A stretch of DNA of 64,000 nucleotides from CAYWIT01 sp964458415 (GTDB lineage: Bacteria > Pseudomonadota > Alphaproteobacteria > Micavibrionales > UBA2020), in contig CAYWIT010000001.1 in NCBI GenBank assembly GCA_964458415.1, positions 124,001-188,000 on the forward strand, given 5' to 3'. Position numbers and translations under genes: made by a program. Numbering within the stretch: position 1 is the first letter of the stretch; each line of letters starts with the position of its first letter. The notes below the pieces were generated by a model, which saw only the letters and a program-made list of their open reading frames with translations, was not told where the DNA came from and searched no databases. This document shows, piece by piece, positions 51,550 through 60,578 of the stretch.

Positions 51550-51996
51550 TTATTTCGGCACGGGGGTTTTGGCGGGGATCGCCTGGCGGGCCAGAAGATC
51601 GGCACGCTCGTTTTCGGCGTGGCCGTTGTGACCTTTGACCCAGATCCATGAAATATGATGTTGTGGCAGCAGGGTGTCGAGCGCCTTCCAGAGGTCGGGA
51701 TTCTTGACGTCCTTTTTATCGGCGGTTTTCCAGTCGCGCTGCTTCCAGCCGGAGAGGTACTTGGTAACGCCGTCCATGACATATTTGCTGTCGGTGTGGA
51801 TAGTGACGTTGCAGCGCTCGGTCAGTGCGGCGAGCCCTTCAATGACGGCAGTCATTTCCATGCGGTTGTTGGTGGTATCCGCTGCTCCGCCGGACAGTTC
51901 CTTTTCATGCCCGTTATAGCGCAAAATCGCTCCCCAGCCGCCGGGACCGGGATTGCCGCTGCAAGCGCCATCCGTGAAAATATCAATTTTTTTCAT
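51550..51996 (-). CDS. rnhA: Ribonuclease HI
   Basis: The protein has 148 residues. The catalytic carboxylates are Asp9 (IFTDGACSGNPGPGGWGAIL), the Glu in NNRMEMTAVIEGL, the Asp in HTDSKYVMDGVTKYL, and the C-terminal Asp in NERADLLARQA. It degrades the RNA strand of RNA-DNA hybrids. It overlaps thrB by 4 nt, the thrB-rnhA order found in many alphaproteobacteria. Confidence 0.96.
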   Translation of the reverse strand: MKKIDIFTDGACSGNPGPGGWGAILRYNGHEKELSGGAADTTNNRMEMTAVIEGLAALTERCNVTIHTDSKYVMDGVTKYLSGWKQRDWKTADKKDVKNPDLWKALDTLLPQHHISWIWVKGHNGHAENERADLLARQAIPAKTPVPK

Positions 51997-52961
51997 GGCA
52001 GGAATCCATAGGCTTCGGGGGTCGCGACGTTCCGGTGAAACCGCAAGATGCGGACATGTTCCAGCGGATCTTTCGCCGTTACGTGGGCGCCTGCTGCGGG
52101 GTGAAGAAAATCATAAAGACGGGTGGCGACAATACGGAGTGCTGCGGCGCGCCCGAACAGGGGCAGCAGGGATATTTCTTCCGGGGAGAGCGGCCGGACG
52201 CGGTGATAGGCGGCAAGCAGGGCTGCTGTTTTCTTCAGGTCGGGTTCGCCGGTCGCTTGGAAGCACCACGGGTTGAGCGCCAGCATCAGGTCATAGACAA
52301 AAAAATCTGTGCAGGAAAAATAAAAGTCGATCACGCCGGACAGTTCTTCGTTTTTAAAAAACACGTTATCGGGGAACAGGTCGGCATGGATGGCTCCGGC
52401 GGGAATGCCTGCTGTCGGCAGATGGTGCGCCAGAAAATCGAGTTCGGCGGCAAGCTCCGCTTCCAGCCCTGCGGCAATCCCCGATGCTTTCGAGCCGCAG
52501 GCGGTGATCAGGTTTTGCCAGACCTGTAAAGAGACCGGGTTTTTTCTTTGTGCGGTAAATCCTCCGGCGGCAAGGTGCATTTTCGCCAGCAGGTCGCCTA
52601 CGGCAGCACAATGCGCAGGTGTGGCCGATAGCACGCTTTCTCCCGACAGAAAAGTCGTGATGATGGCAGGCTTGCCGCAGAGCGAGGAAACGGGCATCTC
52701 GGTTTTTGTCGGGATAACGCCGGGGCAGGGGATGGATTTTTGCCGGAGATGGTTCATGAAGGCGAGGCAAAAAGGAATGTCTTCCGGCGGTGTGCGCTTT
52801 TCGAAAATGGTCAGGATAAAGCGGCCCGCGCCGGTCAGGAGATGAAAGTTGCTGTTCTCGACACCGGAAGCAATGCCTTCAAGGGAGACCGGCGCGCCAA
52901 TGTCATAGCCAGCAAGAAATTCCGCGAGGTCGTGTGACGGGACGGGAGTATAAACGGCCAT
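51993..52961 (-). CDS. thrB: Homoserine kinase (ThrB type II, APH-like)
   Basis: The protein has 322 residues with the aminoglycoside-phosphotransferase fold used by alphaproteobacterial ThrB: GIASGVENSNFHLLTGAGRF, ILTIFEKRTP, then the catalytic loop IHADLFPDNVFF and VIDFYFSCTDFFVYDLML. It phosphorylates homoserine in threonine synthesis. It lies 6 nt after an uncharacterised gene and overlaps rnhA, making a three-gene operon. Confidence 0.94.
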   Translation of the reverse strand: MAVYTPVPSHDLAEFLAGYDIGAPVSLEGIASGVENSNFHLLTGAGRFILTIFEKRTPPEDIPFCLAFMNHLRQKSIPCPGVIPTKTEMPVSSLCGKPAIITTFLSGESVLSATPAHCAAVGDLLAKMHLAAGGFTAQRKNPVSLQVWQNLITACGSKASGIAAGLEAELAAELDFLAHHLPTAGIPAGAIHADLFPDNVFFKNEELSGVIDFYFSCTDFFVYDLMLALNPWCFQATGEPDLKKTAALLAAYHRVRPLSPEEISLLPLFGRAAALRIVATRLYDFLHPAAGAHVTAKDPLEHVRILRFHRNVATPEAYGFLP

Positions 52962-52967
52962 CGGGAA

Positions 52968-53492
52968 TCAAACGCCGGGAGGGCGGAATCCCTGCGGCGG
53001 ACGTGGCGGTGCCGGACGGGTTTCTTTTTCAAAAGGGAAATGCTTGCTGTTGCCTTCAATCAGTCCGGTCTTGCCATGATCGGAAACGCGGTTGCGGGCG
53101 TGGTCATGCAGGCTTTTCTCAAGGACGGAGAAGCTGCCCTCCGTATCGGTGAAATCGATATCGATCTCGTTATCATAGGGATTGGTCGAATGGATCTGGA
53201 CGGCGGGCATGCCGGCAAGGCCGCCGATGCGGATATCGTATTTTGCGTTCAGATCATCCAGATCGTGCATCAGCTGGCTGATGGCCAGTTTTTTTGTGTA
53301 GGGGTCGGCACTGAAGGGCAGGTCAGCGGCCCGCAGGACGGATTCCCTGACTTCATCCGCCCAAAGCGCGAATTCCGGATGATTATCCGGCGTTCCGGCC
53401 CCCGGGGGCAGACGAAAAGCAATCATGTAACCCAGACCGTTTTCGATATGGGCGCTTTTGATTTGTACGGTCAGGCAATAGGCTTTGGCCAT
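52968..53492 (-). CDS. Uncharacterised protein upstream of thrB
   Basis: The protein has 174 residues. The first 130 look like a compact alpha/beta domain (KAYCLTVQIKSAHIENGLGY; TKKLAISQLMHDLDDLNAKY; IHSTNPYDNEIDIDFTDTEG). The tail is basic and proline-rich (RPAPPRPPQGFRPPGV) and probably disordered. There is no signal peptide or membrane segment. I do not recognise a family. It is first in a probable operon with thrB and rnhA. Confidence 0.65.
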   Translation of the reverse strand: MAKAYCLTVQIKSAHIENGLGYMIAFRLPPGAGTPDNHPEFALWADEVRESVLRAADLPFSADPYTKKLAISQLMHDLDDLNAKYDIRIGGLAGMPAVQIHSTNPYDNEIDIDFTDTEGSFSVLEKSLHDHARNRVSDHGKTGLIEGNSKHFPFEKETRPAPPRPPQGFRPPGV

Positions 53493-53763
53493 TTTGTTCA
53501 GTCCTTTCGTAGCAATTTCTCAAAACGCATTTCCGCGACAGACCCTCTTATTACACGTGTCCCGTTTAAATAGTTCTGTGAAGTCTTCGAAAGATGGGGG
53601 GAGTATGAAAGGGATTATGATTCTGCGCAATCGGAAATCCCGGATATTGTCCTGCAAGCCAACAATTTGAAATTATTAATATTTACATATTATGTTGACA
53701 GTTTCTTGAAATTAAGGCAATGTTGGCCTTCATGATTATGAATACCAAAGAACGGAGTGGCAA

Positions 53764-54174
53764 ATGGAACAATCGGTAAATTCCCGTTATATGGCGCAGC
53801 TTGAAGAATTAACACGGCTCATGAGTTTTTTTAATGAGAAGGCAGAAAAGGCCGCTCAACCCACTCTGATCGAGAAGTTTAGAAAGCTGGAACCTGCGAA
53901 TAGCCGGGGCCAGCTTGACTATAAAAAATACGCTGCGGAAATTGACCCGGTCTTGGCCCTTGCCATGCAAGATAAGCCGGACGAAGCCAAAAAGCTGTTG
54001 CGCCAGATTGCGCAGGCCTATATCGCCGAGGCGCAGGACGTTCGGAAAGGTGTGGCTCCGGCACACAGCAGCGATCAGGTAAAAGAAGCGCAACTTAAAA
54101 AAGAACGAGAAAAGAAAGCGCAGCGCCATGAGCTTTTTGCGCGAAAAATTGCCGAAACCATGGTAAAATTCTAA
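53764..54174 (+). CDS. Small helical hypothetical protein
   Basis: The protein has 136 residues, almost entirely helical and charged, with a Lys/Glu-rich C-terminal coiled-coil region (DQVKEAQLKKEREKKAQRHE). It has no recognisable domain. Upstream DNA is AT-rich with a TTGACA hexamer near 53695. The ribosome site GGAGTGGCAA is good. Its stop overlaps the convergent hisN stop by 4 nt. Confidence 0.65.
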   Translation: MEQSVNSRYMAQLEELTRLMSFFNEKAEKAAQPTLIEKFRKLEPANSRGQLDYKKYAAEIDPVLALAMQDKPDEAKKLLRQIAQAYIAEAQDVRKGVAPAHSSDQVKEAQLKKEREKKAQRHELFARKIAETMVKF

Positions 54175-54968
54175 CCCGCCAGCACCGCGCAAATCTGTTC
54201 ATGCAACCGTCTGTCACCGCAAGCGATGACGGCAGCGGGATCGTATGATCTGGCTGTGGGCAGGGGACGACCCTGCCAGTCGGTGATGATGCCGCCCGCC
54301 TCCTCGACGATCGGGATCAGCGCGGCGTAGTCGTGCAGTTTCATATAACCTTCCACCACGCTGTCGAGCCATCCGCCCGCCAGTTGCCCGTAGGAATAGC
54401 AATCCCCGCCATAGAGCGAGAAGGCGGATTTCTTGCACACGCCCTTGAAGAACCTCAGGTAATCGTCAAAATCAAACATGTCGGGACCGGTGGTGGCGAT
54501 CGTCGCGGCGGAAATATCGGCGCAGGGGCGGCAGCGGATTTGTTTACCGTTGAGGGTTGTGCCGTGGCCGCGTGCCCCGATCCAGCGTTCCTTGCTGATG
54601 GGCTGGTCAAGAACGCCCAGTACGGGAGCGCCTTCATAAAACAAGCCGATCAATGTGCCGAACAACGGGCGGCCAGCGGCAAACGCCTTGGTGCCGTCAA
54701 CAGGGTCAAGCACCCAGAGATAGCCGGTGGAGCCGTCTTTCGAGCCGAACTCCTCCCCATGAATGCCGTCACCGGGACGCATGCGCTTCAGAATGGCGCG
54801 GATGGCCTTTTCCGATTCCTGATCGGCGATGGTAACGGGACTGGCATCGCCTTTGACCTCGATATGAAAATCAGCGCGGAAATAGCGACGGATAATCTCC
54901 CCGCTGGCTTCGGCCAGACGGTGGGCCAGAACGACCAGATCCTCGGAAACGGGTTGTTTTAGGGGCAT
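54171..54968 (-). CDS. hisN: Histidinol-phosphatase, inositol-monophosphatase type
   Basis: The protein has 265 residues. Metal-binding motifs of the IMPase superfamily are present: GEEFG, LDPVDGTKAFAAGRPLFGTL and HDYAALIPIVEEAGGIITDW. ASPVTIADQESEKAIR and the short length fit the HisN-type histidinol-phosphatase used by alphaproteobacteria for histidine synthesis. Activity on other sugar or inositol phosphates cannot be ruled out. It diverges from alaS with 75 nt between the starts. Confidence 0.85.
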   Translation of the reverse strand: MPLKQPVSEDLVVLAHRLAEASGEIIRRYFRADFHIEVKGDASPVTIADQESEKAIRAILKRMRPGDGIHGEEFGSKDGSTGYLWVLDPVDGTKAFAAGRPLFGTLIGLFYEGAPVLGVLDQPISKERWIGARGHGTTLNGKQIRCRPCADISAATIATTGPDMFDFDDYLRFFKGVCKKSAFSLYGGDCYSYGQLAGGWLDSVVEGYMKLHDYAALIPIVEEAGGIITDWQGRPLPTARSYDPAAVIACGDRRLHEQICAVLAG

Positions 54969-55043
54969 GACAGACTACCTTTTAGCTGGAAAGTGGTGTA
55001 TGACTTTAAAACATATTTTCAAGAAGAAAAAGAGGCGTGAATC

Positions 55044-57725
55044 ATGATTACAGCGGGCGAGATCAGAAGGACATTTCTGGATTTTTTCAGGAAGAACGGC
55101 CACGAGGTGGTGCGGTCTTCCTCGCTGGTGCCTGCGAATGATCCGACGCTGATGTTTGTGAATTCCGGCATGGTGCAGTTTAAAAACGTTTTTACCGGTG
55201 TGGAAAAGAGATCCTACACGCGCGCCACATCAGCGCAGAAATGCGTGCGGGCGGGCGGCAAGCATAATGACCTCGACAACGTCGGATTTACCGCGCGGCA
55301 CCATACGTTTTTCGAGATGCTGGGTAATTTTTCCTTTGGCGACTATTTCAAATCCGAGGCGATCCCCTTTGCGTGGGAGCTGCTGACGAAGGATTTCGGT
55401 CTTGACCCCAATCGCCTGGTGGTCACAATTTATCACGATGATGACGATGCGGCCGCTATTTGGAAAAAAGTTACCGGCTTTTCCGACAGCAAAATTATCC
55501 GTATTGCGACGTCGGATAACTTCTGGTCGATGGGGGACACCGGTCCTTGCGGGCCATGCTCGGAAATTTTCTACGATCATGGCGACTGGATTCCGGGCGG
55601 CCCGCCGGGCTCGGCCGATCAGGACGGCGACCGTTTCATCGAAATCTGGAACAATGTTTTCATGCAGTTCGAGCAGCATGCCGATGGCACGCGCACCGGC
55701 CTGCCCAAGCCGTCGATCGACACGGGCATGGGGCTGGAGCGTATCGCCGCCATCTTGCAGGGCAAGCACGACAACTATGACGTGGATATTCTCCGTGCTA
55801 TCATCGAGTCGGCGGCTCATGCAACGAATACCGATCCGGATGGCGACAAGAGCGTGTCGCACCGCGTGATCGCCGATCATCTGCGTGCCGCGTCTTTCCT
55901 GATCGCAGATGGCGTCATGCCGTCGAACGAAGGCCGTGGTTACGTGCTCCGCCGGATCATGCGACGCGGCATGCGCCATGCCCATATTCTGGGTGCGCAG
56001 GATCCACTGATGTATCGGTTGCTGCCAACGCTGATCGGCAAGATGGGCGATGCCTATCCCGAGCTGCGCGAGGCCGAGGCCTTGATCACCGAAACGCTGA
56101 AGCTGGAAGAAAAACGCTTCAAGAATACGCTGGAGCATGGCCTGTCTTTGCTGGAGACGGAAACGCAAAAGCTGGGTAGCGGCGAAAAGCTGCCGGGTAA
56201 TGTGGCGTTCAAGCTCTATGATACTTTCGGCTTCCCGCTTGATCTGACACAGGACGTTTTGCGCCGCGAGCAAAAACGTGAAGTGGATGTCGCCGGTTTT
56301 AACGCGGCGATGGAGCTGCAGCGCGAGACTGCGCGCAAATCCTGGTCCGGCTCCGGCGAGGCTGCGACCGAGCAGGTCTGGTTCGGCATCAAGGACAAGC
56401 ACGGTTCGACCGAGTTTCTGGGCTATGCGCAAGAACAGGCCGAGGCGCAGATTCTGGCACTGGTTGATGCGTTTGATAATAGCGTCAATGAGCTGAGAGA
56501 AGGCCAAGCGGGTCATGTTGTCACCAACCAAACGCCATTTTACGCAGAATCTGGGGGGCAAGTTGGAGACACGGGAACAATAAAAACTGCGAGAGGCGCG
56601 GTTTTAGACGTAATAGGAACCCAGAAAAAGCTAGGAGGGCTTTTTGTCCATACAGTCCTCTCCAGAAGCCAGCCCATGCAAAATCCTGAAAGAATTGATG
56701 TTTCAGTTGGCGATACAGTATTACTGGAAGTCAATCATGAAAGGCGCAACGACATCCGCGCCAACCACTCGGCCACCCACCTGCTGCATGCGGCGCTGCA
56801 ACGCCATTTGGGCAAGCACGTGACGCAAAAAGGCTCGCTGGTGAATGAAGGGCGTTTGCGTTTTGATATCAGCCAGCCTGTGGCCTTGACGGATGAGCAA
56901 GTCGCCACGATCGAGCGCGAAGTGAACGAGCGTATTCGCATGAACAGCGACGTGACGACCCGTCTGATGCCGGTTGACGAAGCGCGGGCGCTGGGCGCCA
57001 TGGCGATGTTCGGTGAAAAATACGATGACGAGGTGCGCGTGCTGGCCATGGGCGGGCAGGATCCCGATCAGCCGGAAAAGCCGTATTCGCTGGAGCTCTG
57101 CGGCGGCACGCATGTCCGGCGCACGGGTGACATCGGGCTCTTTAAAATTGTTTCCGAAAGTGCGCTGGCCGCAGGAATCCGCCGTGTTGAAGGCGTGACG
57201 GGCCGCGGCGCGCTGGAATATCTCAACGAACAGGCGGCGCGCGTGCAGGACATTGCGGCCGTGCTGAAATCCTCTCCGGCTGAAGCGCTGACGCGGGTTG
57301 AAGCGCTGGCTGCCGAGAAGAAAAAGCTGGAAAAAGAAGTTGCCGACCTGCGGCGCAAACTGGCGACGGGCGGAGAAAGCGCGGCGGCGCCTGAAGCGAA
57401 GGTCATTCATGGCGTTTCTTTTGCCTCCCGCGTGCTGGAAGGCATTCCGGCGGGCGAATTAAAGCCGATGGCGGATGCGATCAAGGCAAAACTGGGCTCC
57501 GGCGTTGTGGCGCTTGTTTCGGTGGCGGAAGATGGCAAGGCTTCGTTGGTTGTGGCGGTGACGCCGGACCTGACCGCGAAGATCAACGCAGTTGACCTTG
57601 TCAAAAAAGGCGCGGAAAAGCTGGGCGGCAAGGGCGGTGGTGGCCGTCCCGACATGGCGCAGGCGGGTGGTCCCGATGGCGCACAGGCCAATGACGCTGT
57701 GGCGGCGATCGAAGCCGCTCTTTAA
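55044..57725 (+). CDS. alaS: Alanyl-tRNA synthetase
   Basis: The protein has 893 residues. The class II aminoacylation domain opens ITAGEIRRTFLDFFRKNGHE and has TSAQKCVRAGGKHNDLDNVG and MLGNFSFGDYFKSEAI. The editing domain has the zinc-type HSATHLLHAALQRHLG and ELCGGTHVRRTGDIG. A C-Ala oligomerisation domain ends in a Gly-rich stretch. It charges tRNA-Ala and clears Ser/Gly mischarges. A stretch of about 85 codons (56490-56745, residues about 483-568) uses AGA/AGG, ATA, TTA/CTA and GGA, which are rare in the rest of the gene, while the reading frame and conserved residues are intact. Confidence 0.97.
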   Translation: MITAGEIRRTFLDFFRKNGHEVVRSSSLVPANDPTLMFVNSGMVQFKNVFTGVEKRSYTRATSAQKCVRAGGKHNDLDNVGFTARHHTFFEMLGNFSFGDYFKSEAIPFAWELLTKDFGLDPNRLVVTIYHDDDDAAAIWKKVTGFSDSKIIRIATSDNFWSMGDTGPCGPCSEIFYDHGDWIPGGPPGSADQDGDRFIEIWNNVFMQFEQHADGTRTGLPKPSIDTGMGLERIAAILQGKHDNYDVDILRAIIESAAHATNTDPDGDKSVSHRVIADHLRAASFLIADGVMPSNEGRGYVLRRIMRRGMRHAHILGAQDPLMYRLLPTLIGKMGDAYPELREAEALITETLKLEEKRFKNTLEHGLSLLETETQKLGSGEKLPGNVAFKLYDTFGFPLDLTQDVLRREQKREVDVAGFNAAMELQRETARKSWSGSGEAATEQVWFGIKDKHGSTEFLGYAQEQAEAQILALVDAFDNSVNELREGQAGHVVTNQTPFYAESGGQVGDTGTIKTARGAVLDVIGTQKKLGGLFVHTVLSRSQPMQNPERIDVSVGDTVLLEVNHERRNDIRANHSATHLLHAALQRHLGKHVTQKGSLVNEGRLRFDISQPVALTDEQVATIEREVNERIRMNSDVTTRLMPVDEARALGAMAMFGEKYDDEVRVLAMGGQDPDQPEKPYSLELCGGTHVRRTGDIGLFKIVSESALAAGIRRVEGVTGRGALEYLNEQAARVQDIAAVLKSSPAEALTRVEALAAEKKKLEKEVADLRRKLATGGESAAAPEAKVIHGVSFASRVLEGIPAGELKPMADAIKAKLGSGVVALVSVAEDGKASLVVAVTPDLTAKINAVDLVKKGAEKLGGKGGGGRPDMAQAGGPDGAQANDAVAAIEAAL

Positions 57726-57748
57726 TTTCTGAAACAGCGGCGCATTAC

Positions 57749-57785
57749 AAGGATATAGCTGAGAATCTTTCTCAGCTATATCCTT
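57749..57785 (+). terminator. Long inverted repeat after alaS
   Basis: A 16-bp perfect stem (AAGGATATAGCTGAGA and its complement) with a 5-nt loop lies 24 nt after the alaS stop. It is AT-rich and has no following T run, so termination in the usual way is uncertain. It could be an RNA-stability hairpin or a recombination remnant. Confidence 0.55.
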
Positions 57786-57807
57786 AAGTTTCAACGCTTT
57801 ATTTCCG

Positions 57808-57836
57808 TTGCATTATCCGTAAAAGAAGGGTATAAA
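57808..57836 (+). promoter_or_regulatory. Promoter of ndk
   Basis: TTGCAT (57808-57813) and TATAAA (57831-57836) are 17 bp apart. Transcription should start near 57843, about 36 nt before the ndk ATG. Confidence 0.65.
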
Positions 57837-57878
57837 ATCCCAGAATCACAACGCCAATAAAACAAGAGGGAAACAACC

Positions 57879-58304
57879 ATGGCTGCTGTTGAACGTACAC
57901 TTTCAATTATTAAACCTGATGCGACCCGCCGCAATCTGACGGGCAAGATCAATGCAAAATTCGAGGAGCAGGGGCTTCATATCGTTGCACAAAAGCGCAT
58001 GCACCTGACGCCGGAACAGGCGGAAAAATTCTACGAGGTCCACAAAGAGCGTCCCTTCTTCAAAGACCTTGTCAGTTTCATGATTTCTGGTCCCGTTGTC
58101 GTGCAGGTTCTGGAAGGCGCGGATGCCGTTGCTCTCAACCGCAAAATCATGGGAGCCACCAATCCGGCCAATGCCGAGCCGGGAACCATCCGCAAGGAAT
58201 TCGCCGAGTCTATCGAAGCCAACTCTGTTCATGGTTCGGATAGCCTCGAAAACGCGAGGAATGAAATCGCTTTCTTCTTCAGCGGCACAGAGATTGTTGG
58301 TTAA
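57879..58304 (+). CDS. ndk: Nucleoside diphosphate kinase
   Basis: The protein has 141 residues, the standard length. The catalytic His118 lies in NSVHGSDSLENA. The opening ERTLSIIKPDATRRNLTGKI and MGATNPANAEPGTIRKEFAE are typical. It balances nucleoside triphosphate pools. It has its own promoter and terminator. Confidence 0.97.
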   Translation: MAAVERTLSIIKPDATRRNLTGKINAKFEEQGLHIVAQKRMHLTPEQAEKFYEVHKERPFFKDLVSFMISGPVVVQVLEGADAVALNRKIMGATNPANAEPGTIRKEFAESIEANSVHGSDSLENARNEIAFFFSGTEIVG

Positions 58305-58339
58305 TACTTCACTTACACACACGTATACCAGCAATGAAG

Positions 58340-58373
58340 CCCGCCATGTCGCAAGACTGGCGGGTTTCTTTTT
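58340..58373 (+). terminator. Rho-independent terminator after ndk
   Basis: A 7-bp GC-rich stem (CCCGCCA with TGGCGGG) with an 11-nt loop is followed by TTTCTTTTT. It is 35 nt after the ndk stop. Confidence 0.85.
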
Positions 58374-58389
58374 GGTACGGGAGTTAATA

Positions 58390-58418
58390 TTGACATAATG
58401 TAAAAATTGCTTTACAAT
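58390..58418 (+). promoter_or_regulatory. Near-consensus sigma-70 promoter of the third ankyrin gene
   Basis: TTGACA (58390-58395) and TACAAT (58413-58418) are spaced by 17 bp. This is the best sigma-70 promoter seen in the window. It shares TTGACATAAT with the Ank1 promoter. Confidence 0.8.
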
Positions 58419-58453
58419 CCCCTTACATTTTTTACACCAGTGGAGTAATTGCT

Positions 58454-59095
58454 TTGTCCATATCAAAAATATCCTCCCTCAGGCCGCGAACGCCAGAACA
58501 ACTGGGATATCAACTGCTTGAGGAAGTCAGCAAGCAGGATTGTGATGTAAAAAAAGCTTTGGCCTTAATTGCAGCGGGCGCAAAGCTTGATCGCAGCGAT
58601 AAGTTTGGCAGAATGCCTCTGCTTTGGGCAGCTCTATGGGGACATACAGCTATTGTAAAAGAGATCATTGCTTCTGGCAGGGGAGATTTGGAGAAAAAAG
58701 ATAATGCTGATAGAACCCCGCTGTTGGAGGCGGCTATTGAGGGACGGGCAGATTCTTTGAAAATCCTTATTGAAGCAGGCGCGAAGCTGGACGAAAAAGA
58801 TATACATGGCAGAACAGGCCTGATTTGGGCAGCGCTCAATGGGCGTGAGGAATGTTTGCGGATGCTCATTGCGGCGGGTGCTTTGCTGGAAGAAGAAGAC
58901 GATGGCGGCAGGACAGCGATAGATCATGCTGATAAACGGGGACGTGTCTCTATTGCTTGTCTTATCAGAGAGGCGATAATAAAACGCACAGAGGCAGAAG
59001 AACTAGACAAAAAGAACAAGCAGAGTGATGCGTTCCATCAAGTCTTGACGTCACCTGTCAAAGTCTTTCGACCTATTCAATTCAAGCCGAAGTGA
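58454..59095 (+). CDS. Small ankyrin-repeat protein (Ank3)
   Basis: The protein has 213 residues from TTG 58454, with GGAG upstream. Four ankyrin repeats occupy residues about 30-165 (FGRMPLLWAALWGHTAIVKE; ADRTPLLEAAIEGRADSLKI; HGRTGLIWAALNGREECLRM; GGRTAIDHADKRGRVS). A Lys/Glu helix follows, then the C-terminal VKVFRPIQFKPK, shared with Ank1. There is no signal peptide. Its stop lies 3 nt from the convergent rimO stop. Confidence 0.82.
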   Translation: MSISKISSLRPRTPEQLGYQLLEEVSKQDCDVKKALALIAAGAKLDRSDKFGRMPLLWAALWGHTAIVKEIIASGRGDLEKKDNADRTPLLEAAIEGRADSLKILIEAGAKLDEKDIHGRTGLIWAALNGREECLRMLIAAGALLEEEDDGGRTAIDHADKRGRVSIACLIREAIIKRTEAEELDKKNKQSDAFHQVLTSPVKVFRPIQFKPK

Positions 59096-59098
59096 TCT

Positions 59099-60442
59099 TT
59101 ACGCCTTGGTGCCGAACAGGTCATATTCATCCGATTTGGTGATTTTGACCTGTGCGATGTCGCCCTGCTTCAGGCCCTTGCCCTTGACGCGCACCACGCC
59201 GTCGATTTCCGGTGCATCGCCCTGCGAGCGGCCGACGTAGCCGCCTTCGGTCATGTCATCGATAATCACGGGAATGGTCTTGCCGACCTTGAGCTTCAGG
59301 CGACGGGCGCTGATCTCCTGCTGGGCCTGCATGAAGCGGTGCCAGCGTTCTTCTTTCACCTCCTCGGGCACGGCGGGGCCGATCTTGTTGGCTTCGGCGC
59401 CCGTGACGGCTTCGTACTGGAAACAGCCGACGCGATCCAGCTCGGCTTCCTGCAGCCAGTCGAGCAAAAACTGGAAGTCTTCTTCCGTTTCGCCGGGGAA
59501 GCCGACGACAAAGGTGGAGCGGATGGTCAGATCCGGACATTCTTTGCGCCAGGCATGAATGCGATCCAGCGTTTTTTCCTGATGTGCGGGACGCTTCATG
59601 TTTTTCAGCACCGATGGGCTGGCGTGCTGGAAGGGGATGTCGATATAGGGCAGGATCTTTCCGGCGTTCATCAGCGGGAAAACCTCGTCCACATGGGGGT
59701 AGGGATAGACGTAGTGGAGACGTGTCCAGACGCCCAGTTCTCCCAGCCCTTCGCAAAGATCGATGAACTTGGTGCGCAGCGTGCGGTTTTTCCACGGGTA
59801 GGGTTTGTATTTGACGTCGATGCCATAGGCGGAAGTATCCTGCGAGATGACAAGGATTTCCTTCACCCCCGCCTTGACCAGACGTTCGGCTTCGGCCAGA
59901 ACCTGAATGACGGGGCGGCTGACCAGATCGCCGCGCAGGGAAGGAATGATGCAAAACGAGCAGCGGTTGTTGCAGCCTTCGGAGATTTTCAGGTAAGCGT
60001 AGTGGCGCGGCGTCAGCTTGATCCCTTGTGGGGGAACCAGATCGACGAAGGGCTCGTGCGCGGCAGGGGCGGCGGCATGCACCGCCGTCATGACTTCTTC
60101 GTACTGCTGCGGGCCTGTGACAGCGAGAACTTTGGGAAACTCCTTGGTGATGCTTTCCGGCTCGGCGCCCATGCAGCCGGTGACAATGACGCGGCCATTG
60201 GCGTCCATCGCTTCGCCGATGGCTTCCAGTGATTCCTTTTTTGCGCTATCGAGAAAACCGCAGGTATTGACGATGACGACATCGGCGTCTTCGTATTGCG
60301 GTGAGAGCTGATAGCCTTCGGAGCGCAGTTGGGTCAGGATGCGCTCGGTATCCACCAGGGCCTTTGGGCAGCCAAGGCTGACGATGCCGACTTTGGGTCC
60401 TTCCGCCGTGATGTTTTTTTCTTCTTTATTCGTTTTTGCCAT
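59099..60442 (-). CDS. rimO: Ribosomal protein S12 methylthiotransferase
   Basis: The protein has 447 residues. The N-terminal MTTase domain holds the second Fe-S cluster ligands Cys25 (SLGCPKALVDTERIL), Cys61 and Cys90. The radical-SAM motif is Cys157-x3-Cys161-x2-Cys164 in CNNRCSFCIIPSLRGDLVSR. A C-terminal TRAM domain follows (TIPVIIDDMTEGGYVGRSQG). SLGCPKALVD distinguishes RimO from MiaB. It methylthiolates an Asp of S12. Confidence 0.95.
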   Translation of the reverse strand: MAKTNKEEKNITAEGPKVGIVSLGCPKALVDTERILTQLRSEGYQLSPQYEDADVVIVNTCGFLDSAKKESLEAIGEAMDANGRVIVTGCMGAEPESITKEFPKVLAVTGPQQYEEVMTAVHAAAPAAHEPFVDLVPPQGIKLTPRHYAYLKISEGCNNRCSFCIIPSLRGDLVSRPVIQVLAEAERLVKAGVKEILVISQDTSAYGIDVKYKPYPWKNRTLRTKFIDLCEGLGELGVWTRLHYVYPYPHVDEVFPLMNAGKILPYIDIPFQHASPSVLKNMKRPAHQEKTLDRIHAWRKECPDLTIRSTFVVGFPGETEEDFQFLLDWLQEAELDRVGCFQYEAVTGAEANKIGPAVPEEVKEERWHRFMQAQQEISARRLKLKVGKTIPVIIDDMTEGGYVGRSQGDAPEIDGVVRVKGKGLKQGDIAQVKITKSDEYDLFGTKA

Positions 60443-60578
60443 TGTGAATCACCCTTTGACCAAGCGGGCAAACTACAGGAAATTAAAGGTTATGTAAAGG
60501 TTATTTTGCCGCCTTATTGATAGATTGAAACTCTCTGTAAAATGCTGTAGAAAATCAAGGGCAAGGAGAGATGGCCCT

